A stretch of 64,000 bases of DNA from Sinisalibacter aestuarii (GTDB lineage: Bacteria; Pseudomonadota; Alphaproteobacteria; Rhodobacterales; Rhodobacteraceae), in contig NZ_BROH01000008.1 in the NCBI RefSeq assembly GCF_027923545.1, positions 1 through 64,000 on the forward strand, read 5' to 3'. Under the pieces are notes generated by a model. It was not told where the DNA came from. It ran no database searches and saw only the letters and a program-made list of their open reading frames with translations. Shown one piece after another: positions 59,266 to 64,000 of this stretch. Within the stretch, counting starts at the first letter, position 1. Each line of letters begins with the position of its first letter. Both the position numbers and the translations under genes were made by a program.

Positions 59266-61461
59266 TCAGCCGATGATCGCGTTCAGCGTGGCCGAGGGGC
59301 GCATCACCGCCGCCATCCTGGCCGGGTCGGTGTTGTAATAGCCGCCGATATCGGTGGGCTGGCCCTGCGTCGCCATCAACTCGGCCACGATCTCGGCTTC
59401 CTTCTCCACCAGCGCGGCCGCGATCGGCGCGAAATGGGCGGCGAGAGCGGCATCGTCCTTCTGCGCCGCCAGCGCCTCGGCCCAGTAGCGGGCGAAGAAG
59501 TAATGCGAGGTGCGGTTGTCGTTCTGGCCGACCTTGTATTCCGGGCTGTTGCCGTTTTCGAGCACCTTCTGCGTGGCCTCGTCTACCGCGTCGCCCAGCA
59601 CCTGCGCCGCGGCCTTGCCGCGCGCTTCGGCGAGGAACTTGAAGCTTTCGCCGAGTGCGCAGAACTCGCCCAGACTGTCCCAGCGCAGGTGGTTTTCGGC
59701 CACGAGCTGCTGGACGTGCTTGGGTGCCGAGCCGCCCGCGCCGGTCTCGAACATGCCGCCGCCATTCATCAGCTTGACGATCGAGAGCATCTTGGCCGAG
59801 GTGCCAAGCTCAAGGATCGGGAACAGGTCGGTGAGGTAGTCGCGCAGCACGTTGCCGGTGATCGTCACCACGTCCTTGCCCTTCTTCTGCTCTTCGAGCG
59901 TGAAGCGGGTGGCCTCGCGCGGCGCGAGGATCGGAATGTCGATCCCGGCTTCGGCCAGAACGGGTTTGACATATTTGATGATCTCGGCGTCATGGGCGCG
60001 GGTTTCGTCGAGCCAGAAGGCCGAGGTGCCGGTGGCTTTGTGGCGGGCGATGCCAAGCTGGATCCAGTCGAGGATCGGCGCTTTCTTCGCGGTGGAGGAG
60101 CGCCAGATGTCGCCCTTTTGCACCGCCTGCTCATGCAGCACCTCGCCCGAGGCGAGCACGATGCGCACGGTGCCATCGGCGGGGATCTCGAAGGTGGTCG
60201 GGTGCGAGCCGTATTCTTCCGCCTTCTGCGCCATCAGGCCGACATTCGACACCGCGCCCGCCGTGGTCGGGTCGAGCGCGCCATTGGCTTTGAAGAACGC
60301 GATGGTCTCGTCGTAGACCGGGGCGTAGCAATTGTCGGGGATGCAGCACTTCACATCCGCCTTGGCGCCATCCGGCCCCCAGCCCTTGCCGCCGGCGCGG
60401 ATCGCGGCGGGCATCGAAGCGTCGATGATCACGTCCGAGGGCACATGCAGGTTGGTGATGCCCTTGTCCGAGTCGACCATGTAGAGCGGCGGGCGGGCCG
60501 CCATCGCGGCCTTCAGATCGGCCTCCAGCGCGGCGTCGCCCTTGATGCGCGCCACGAGGTCGCCGATCCCGTCATTCGGGTTCCAGCCGAGCGCGTCGAG
60601 CCTGGGGCCGTGCTGGGCGATGAAGTCTTCAAGGTAGACGCTGACGAAATGGCCAAACAGGATCGGGTCGGAGACTTTCATCATCGTCGCCTTGAGATGC
60701 ACCGAGAACAGCACGCCCGGCTCCGTCGCCGCGATCTGTTCCTTGATGTATTCACGCAGCGCGCGGGCCGAGAGGAAGGTGGCGTCGACCACTTCGCCCT
60801 CGATGTATTTCAGCCCGTCCTTCAGCACCGTTTCGGTGCCGGCGGCATCGGTAAAGGTGATCTTCGCACCGCCGGCCTGGGCAGCGGTGATGGTGGCGGC
60901 CTTTTCGTTGGCGAAGAAATCGTTGCCCGGCATCGAGGCGACGTGGGTTTTGCTGTCGGCTGACCAGGTGCCCATCGAATGCGGGTTTTTCATCGCATAG
61001 GCTTTCACCGCCTTGGCCGAGCGGCGGTCGGAATTGCCCTCGCGCAGCACCGGGTTCACCGCCGAGCCCTTCACCGCATCGTAGCGCGCCTTGGCGTCTT
61101 TCTCGGCATCGGTCTTCGGCTCTTCCGGGTAATCGGGCAGGGCAAAACCCTGGCCCTGAAGCTCTTTGATCGTGGCCACGAGCTGCGGCACCGAGGCCGA
61201 GATGTTTGGCAGCTTGATCACGTTGGCGTCGGGCGTTTTCACCAGTTGGCCCAGCTCGGCCAGATCGTCCGAGACCTTCTGGCCGTCCGGCAGCAGATCG
61301 GCGAAGGCGGCGAGCACCCGGCCGGCGAGCGAGATGTTGCGGGTCTCGACGTCAATCCCGGCGGCGGAGGCAAAGGCGCGGATGATCGGCAGGAGCGAGG
61401 CGCTGGCCAGCTCCGGGGCTTCGTCCACCTTGGTGTAGATGATGTCGGGGGTCTCGGTCAT
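59266..61461 (-). CDS. icd: NADP-dependent isocitrate dehydrogenase, monomeric type
   Basis: A 731-residue protein matching monomeric IDH (~740 residues), with [24 protein letters not shown] at the N-terminus and [21 protein letters not shown] in the C-terminal half, plus [11 protein letters not shown] and [17 protein letters not shown] substrate-binding blocks. It oxidises isocitrate to 2-oxoglutarate in the TCA cycle. Some bacteria of this group use it in place of the dimeric enzyme. It is a single gene without visible operon partners. Confidence 0.97.
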   Translation of the reverse strand: MTETPDIIYTKVDEAPELASASLLPIIRAFASAAGIDVETRNISLAGRVLAAFADLLPDGQKVSDDLAELGQLVKTPDANVIKLPNISASVPQLVATIKELQGQGFALPDYPEEPKTDAEKDAKARYDAVKGSAVNPVLREGNSDRRSAKAVKAYAMKNPHSMGTWSADSKTHVASMPGNDFFANEKAATITAAQAGGAKITFTDAAGTETVLKDGLKYIEGEVVDATFLSARALREYIKEQIAATEPGVLFSVHLKATMMKVSDPILFGHFVSVYLEDFIAQHGPRLDALGWNPNDGIGDLVARIKGDAALEADLKAAMAARPPLYMVDSDKGITNLHVPSDVIIDASMPAAIRAGGKGWGPDGAKADVKCCIPDNCYAPVYDETIAFFKANGALDPTTAGAVSNVGLMAQKAEEYGSHPTTFEIPADGTVRIVLASGEVLHEQAVQKGDIWRSSTAKKAPILDWIQLGIARHKATGTSAFWLDETRAHDAEIIKYVKPVLAEAGIDIPILAPREATRFTLEEQKKGKDVVTITGNVLRDYLTDLFPILELGTSAKMLSIVKLMNGGGMFETGAGGSAPKHVQQLVAENHLRWDSLGEFCALGESFKFLAEARGKAAAQVLGDAVDEATQKVLENGNSPEYKVGQNDNRTSHYFFARYWAEALAAQKDDAALAAHFAPIAAALVEKEAEIVAELMATQGQPTDIGGYYNTDPARMAAVMRPSATLNAIIG

Positions 61462-61577
61462 GTCACGTCTCCCATGTAATCCCGCCCTCGGGCGTCGCGC
61501 GCTTCCTCGCCTGAATCGTGCCGGCTGTCAAGGTCTGTGTGCAATGGTATACCGAACTGGCGCCACCGTTCCGCCGC

Positions 61578-62795
61578 TCACAGCGTCACGGCGGTCAGGT
61601 CTCCTGAAATATGCGTGCCGGGCGGCAGGAGCGGTACGATACAGGCCTGGAAGGCGTGGTAGATATCGGGCTTGCCGGCGAAGATCGCGCCGGTGGGCCG
61701 GTTCTTGTCATCGAGTTCGGGGAACCAGCCGCCGTGTGTGTGGTCGATGAAATGGCCGGCCACCACGTCCCAGACTTTTGCGTACCAGTCGAGCGCCAGC
61801 GCGTCGCCGTCGTGCTTCCACAGCGTTGCCGCCGCGCCGATGGCCTCGGCGTTGGGCCACCAGAGCCGCAAGGATTGCAGCGGAGCATTGTCCCAGCCCA
61901 GCGTGTAGATGAACCCGCCGCGTGCGGTATCCCAGCCATGGGCGGTGGCTTCGGCAAACAGCCCCTTCGCGGCCTCGATCATCCATCCATGCGCCTGCCC
62001 GGACAGGTCGTGAAGCTGCACCAGAAGCCGTGCCCATTCCAGCGCATGGCCCGGGGTGATCCCGGCAGGGCGAAACATCGGATCGCCCTCATAGGCGAGG
62101 TCCACCTGCCAGGTGCTGTCGAAATGTTCGGCCACCCGCCAGCCCTGCGCCCGGGCGGTGCGGTTGACGATGAGATCGGCAATGCTGAGCGCCTTGTCGA
62201 GATAGCTCCGCGCGCCGGTGGCCTCGAAGGCGGCCATCAGCGCCTCGGTCATGTGCATGTTGGAATTCTGCCCGCGATAGGGGCCGGTCCCGGACCAGTC
62301 GGCACGGAATTCCTCGCGCATCGCGCCGTGCTCCGCATCCCAGAACCGCGCCTCGATCACCTCGCTCACATCGTCGAGCAATGTCTGTGCCTGCGGGTGG
62401 CCGACCCTGAGCGCCGAGGCGGCGGCGAGCAGCACGAAGGCATGGCCATAGGCGAGCTTGTCGTCCCGCGCCGGGCCATCCGCCGTGACGCCCCAGACAT
62501 AGCCGCCGCGCCGCGCATCGCGGTGATGCGACCAGAGAAAGCGCATCCCCTGGTCGATCCCGTCAGCCAGTCCGGGAATGCCGAGCTGCGTGGCGAGCGA
62601 GAGCACATGCACCATCCGCGTGCTGTCGTGGATCTGAAAAACCTCGTCGGCGCCGTGCAGCGGCTGACCGTCCTGCCCGAGCATCCGAAAGCCTGCCGGC
62701 CCGCCAAGGCTGGCGCGATGAAAGCCGACCAGCCGCTCCGCCTGCCCGATCAGCCAGCGGCGGTGCAGCGGGCGGGCGGGCAGCGGCTGGGGCAT
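61578..62795 (-). CDS. AGE-family sugar epimerase/isomerase
   Basis: A 405-residue alpha/alpha-barrel protein. The GQNSNMHMTEA block carries the first catalytic His, PGHALEWARLL another conserved His, LWWPNAEAIGA and DHTHGGWFPELD the final conserved blocks, as in N-acylglucosamine 2-epimerase, mannose isomerase and sulfoquinovose isomerase (YihS). Which sugar is used cannot be told. The start at 62795 was preferred because it lies one base after the gloA stop. Confidence 0.9.
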   Translation of the reverse strand: MPQPLPARPLHRRWLIGQAERLVGFHRASLGGPAGFRMLGQDGQPLHGADEVFQIHDSTRMVHVLSLATQLGIPGLADGIDQGMRFLWSHHRDARRGGYVWGVTADGPARDDKLAYGHAFVLLAAASALRVGHPQAQTLLDDVSEVIEARFWDAEHGAMREEFRADWSGTGPYRGQNSNMHMTEALMAAFEATGARSYLDKALSIADLIVNRTARAQGWRVAEHFDSTWQVDLAYEGDPMFRPAGITPGHALEWARLLVQLHDLSGQAHGWMIEAAKGLFAEATAHGWDTARGGFIYTLGWDNAPLQSLRLWWPNAEAIGAAATLWKHDGDALALDWYAKVWDVVAGHFIDHTHGGWFPELDDKNRPTGAIFAGKPDIYHAFQACIVPLLPPGTHISGDLTAVTL

Positions 62796-62796
62796 C

Positions 62797-63240
62797 CTAC
62801 CAGGTGCCCACGTTCGGCATCGAAGCCCAGGGCTCCTGCACCGGCAGCGGCTCGCCTTCCTGCAGCAATTCGACCGAAATGTTGTCGGGGCTCTTGAAGA
62901 AGGCCATGAAGCCGTCGCGCGGCGGGCGGTTGATGGTGATGCCCGCATCCATCAGCTTCTGGCAGAAGGCATAGATATCGTCGACGCGGTAGGCGAGATG
63001 GCCCCAGCTTCGGCCGGTCTGGTACACCTCGTCGCTGCCCCAGTTATAGGTCAGTTCAAGCTCCGGCGCGCGGGTCTCGTGGGCGCTGGCTTCGTCCTTC
63101 GGCGCGGCGAGGAAGACGAGGGTGAAGTTCCCCTCCCGGCTCTCGGTCCGGCGCAGTTCCACCATTCCGACCTTGTTCACCCAGAAATCGAGGCTTTCGT
63201 CGAGATCGGTGACACGGATCATCGTATGCACATAGCGCAT
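62797..63240 (-). CDS. gloA: Lactoylglutathione lyase (glyoxalase I)
   Basis: A 147-residue VOC-fold enzyme with the metal ligands His5 (MRYVHTMIRV), Glu in PELELTYNW, His in SWGHLAYRV and Glu in ISVELLQEG. It converts the hemithioacetal of methylglyoxal and glutathione to lactoylglutathione. The AGE gene begins one base after its stop, so the two are co-transcribed; perhaps both deal with reactive or unusual sugars (inference). Confidence 0.94.
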   Translation of the reverse strand: MRYVHTMIRVTDLDESLDFWVNKVGMVELRRTESREGNFTLVFLAAPKDEASAHETRAPELELTYNWGSDEVYQTGRSWGHLAYRVDDIYAFCQKLMDAGITINRPPRDGFMAFFKSPDNISVELLQEGEPLPVQEPWASMPNVGTW

Positions 63241-63294
63241 GGGCAGGGTCCTTTCTTTCTGTCCGGCGGCCCGCAGCGGCGGGTGCCGGCGCTC

Positions 63295-64000
63295 TTACAG
63301 GCGGGTGCGCGCGAGCAGGGCCGACGAGACGAGTCCGATGGTCTGGGTCACGCCGATCATCGGGCTTTCGGTTACCAGCACAAGATCGCCCGGATGCACC
63401 TCGAAGGTGCGCGCGGCGAACAGGCCGTCGGCGCTGGTGAGATCGACGGTGAAAACCACCTGTTCCATCTGCGGCCCCTTGATCCCGTCGGCGCGCAGGG
63501 CGCTTGCCGGATAGTCGCGCAGGATCAGGATGCCTTTCGGGTCGGCGCGGTTTTCAAACAGCCCGCCCGCCATCGACAGCGCTTCCATCGCGGTGACGTG
63601 CTCGCGGTCGAAATAGACAAGCTGGTCGCCCGTCGCGCCGGCGGCGACGAAATAGCGCTGGTCTTCCTCGACGATCACCTTGTCGCCGCCGCGCATCACG
63701 ATGTTGCGCCGGGCGTCCGACAGCAGGTCTTCGGCGCGGATTTCGTAGGTCTGGCCGTTGCGGATCAGCCGCACCAGCGGGTTGCGGACGCGCTCGGCGA
63801 TGCCGCCGCCACGCGAGATCAGGCTGAGGATGGTGAAGTTGCGCGAGGGCAGTTCCACCGGACCGGGCCGGGCCACGCCGCGCACGAGATCGACGGTGTT
63901 GTTCTCGCCCGGCACCACGGAGAGCTGCACCTGCGCCGAAGGTGCGATCCGCTCGACTTCCTTCTGCACCTCGATGCGCGCCGCGTCGGGGCTGAGGCCG
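63295..64000 (-). CDS. Polysaccharide export protein, C-terminal part (SLBB domains)
   Basis: The last ~235 codons of a gene whose start is beyond the right edge (the reading frame continues, L-S-P-D-A-A-R-I, off the window). It contains two SLBB-like repeats: VRGVARPGPVELPSRNFTILSLISRGGGIAERVRNPLVRLIR and TGDQLVYFDREHVTAMEALSMAGGLFENRADP, each with G-x-V..PG and ...GG-(L/I) turns, as in Wza-type outer-membrane polysaccharide export proteins and GfcC/ludox-like relatives. Capsule or exopolysaccharide genes would be expected to the right. Confidence 0.88.
   Translation of the reverse strand, partial: GLSPDAARIEVQKEVERIAPSAQVQLSVVPGENNTVDLVRGVARPGPVELPSRNFTILSLISRGGGIAERVRNPLVRLIRNGQTYEIRAEDLLSDARRNIVMRGGDKVIVEEDQRYFVAAGATGDQLVYFDREHVTAMEALSMAGGLFENRADPKGILILRDYPASALRADGIKGPQMEQVVFTVDLTSADGLFAARTFEVHPGDLVLVTESPMIGVTQTIGLVSSALLARTRL

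Overview
The window is a 64 kb stretch of a high-GC (roughly two thirds G+C) bacterial chromosome, almost certainly from the Alphaproteobacteria, family Rhodobacteraceae or a close relative. The evidence is a 44-residue aa3-type cytochrome oxidase subunit IV, a DUF6478-type protein followed by a small partner, an MbfA-type membrane ferritin with an Irr-box-like site, a cytochrome c', monomeric isocitrate dehydrogenase, rpmI-rplT without infC, and a dispersed intergenic repeat with a G/C-rich hairpin followed by a ggtattt...gaac..agaag tail. No rRNA operon, insertion sequence, prophage or CRISPR array was seen.

Layout. 1-350: end of an LsrF-type aldolase/thiolase gene and its terminator. 356-8185 (minus): a compact nine-gene V/A-type ATP synthase operon (peripheral stalk G/H, C-like, I, K, F, E, A, B, D), nearly every junction overlapping or touching, with an FNR/FixK-like box just upstream. 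8373-11000: 3-hydroxybutyrate dehydrogenase, a sulfotransferase, a lipoprotein and the small oxidase subunit. 11198-17328: rpmI, rplT, a TrkH potassium transporter, pheS, an unusual lower-GC membrane protein gene wedged between pheS and pheT, then pheT. 17371-22992: phosphoribosyltransferase, mscL, tRNA-Met, alanine dehydrogenase divergent from its Lrp-type regulator, an MFS transporter, and zapE. 22993-23539: an A/T-richer convergent gap with palindromes and a possible small-RNA unit. 23540-32382: folC-accD, CPBP protease, lipoprotein, a conserved hypothetical pair, fadH, a LysR regulator and a small exported protein.

32406-43215: OmpA-like protein, AhpD-like peroxidase, GNAT, a CinA/Mog-domain protein, RidA, a phosphodiesterase, a DUF482 protein, DUF302, a 44-45 bp tandem repeat, peroxiredoxin, ferredoxin-reductase-like flavoprotein, rsmD, a HAD phosphatase, map and sfsA. 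43260-48698 (minus): a type I secretion ABC transporter/membrane fusion pair without a visible substrate, and a class A penicillin-binding protein. 48978-50677: glnK-amtB. 50876-54963: aromatic/aspartate aminotransferase with mercaptopyruvate sulfurtransferase, a TetR regulator divergent from a VOC protein across a near-palindromic operator, and small conserved proteins. 55028-59185: DUF202, mbfA, a NYN/OST-HTH protein, cytochrome c', a YqcI/YcgG protein and a small membrane protein. 59266-64000 (minus): monomeric Icd, an AGE-family sugar isomerase with glyoxalase I, and a polysaccharide export protein running off the right edge.

Most of the window is ordinary housekeeping chromosome. The points that deserve a second look are the complete V/A-type ATP synthase operon with its possible oxygen-responsive site, the foreign-looking gene between pheS and pheT, the regulated-looking convergent gap near 23.0-23.5 kb, the structured leader of glnK, the Irr-like site of mbfA, and the dispersed and tandem repeats.
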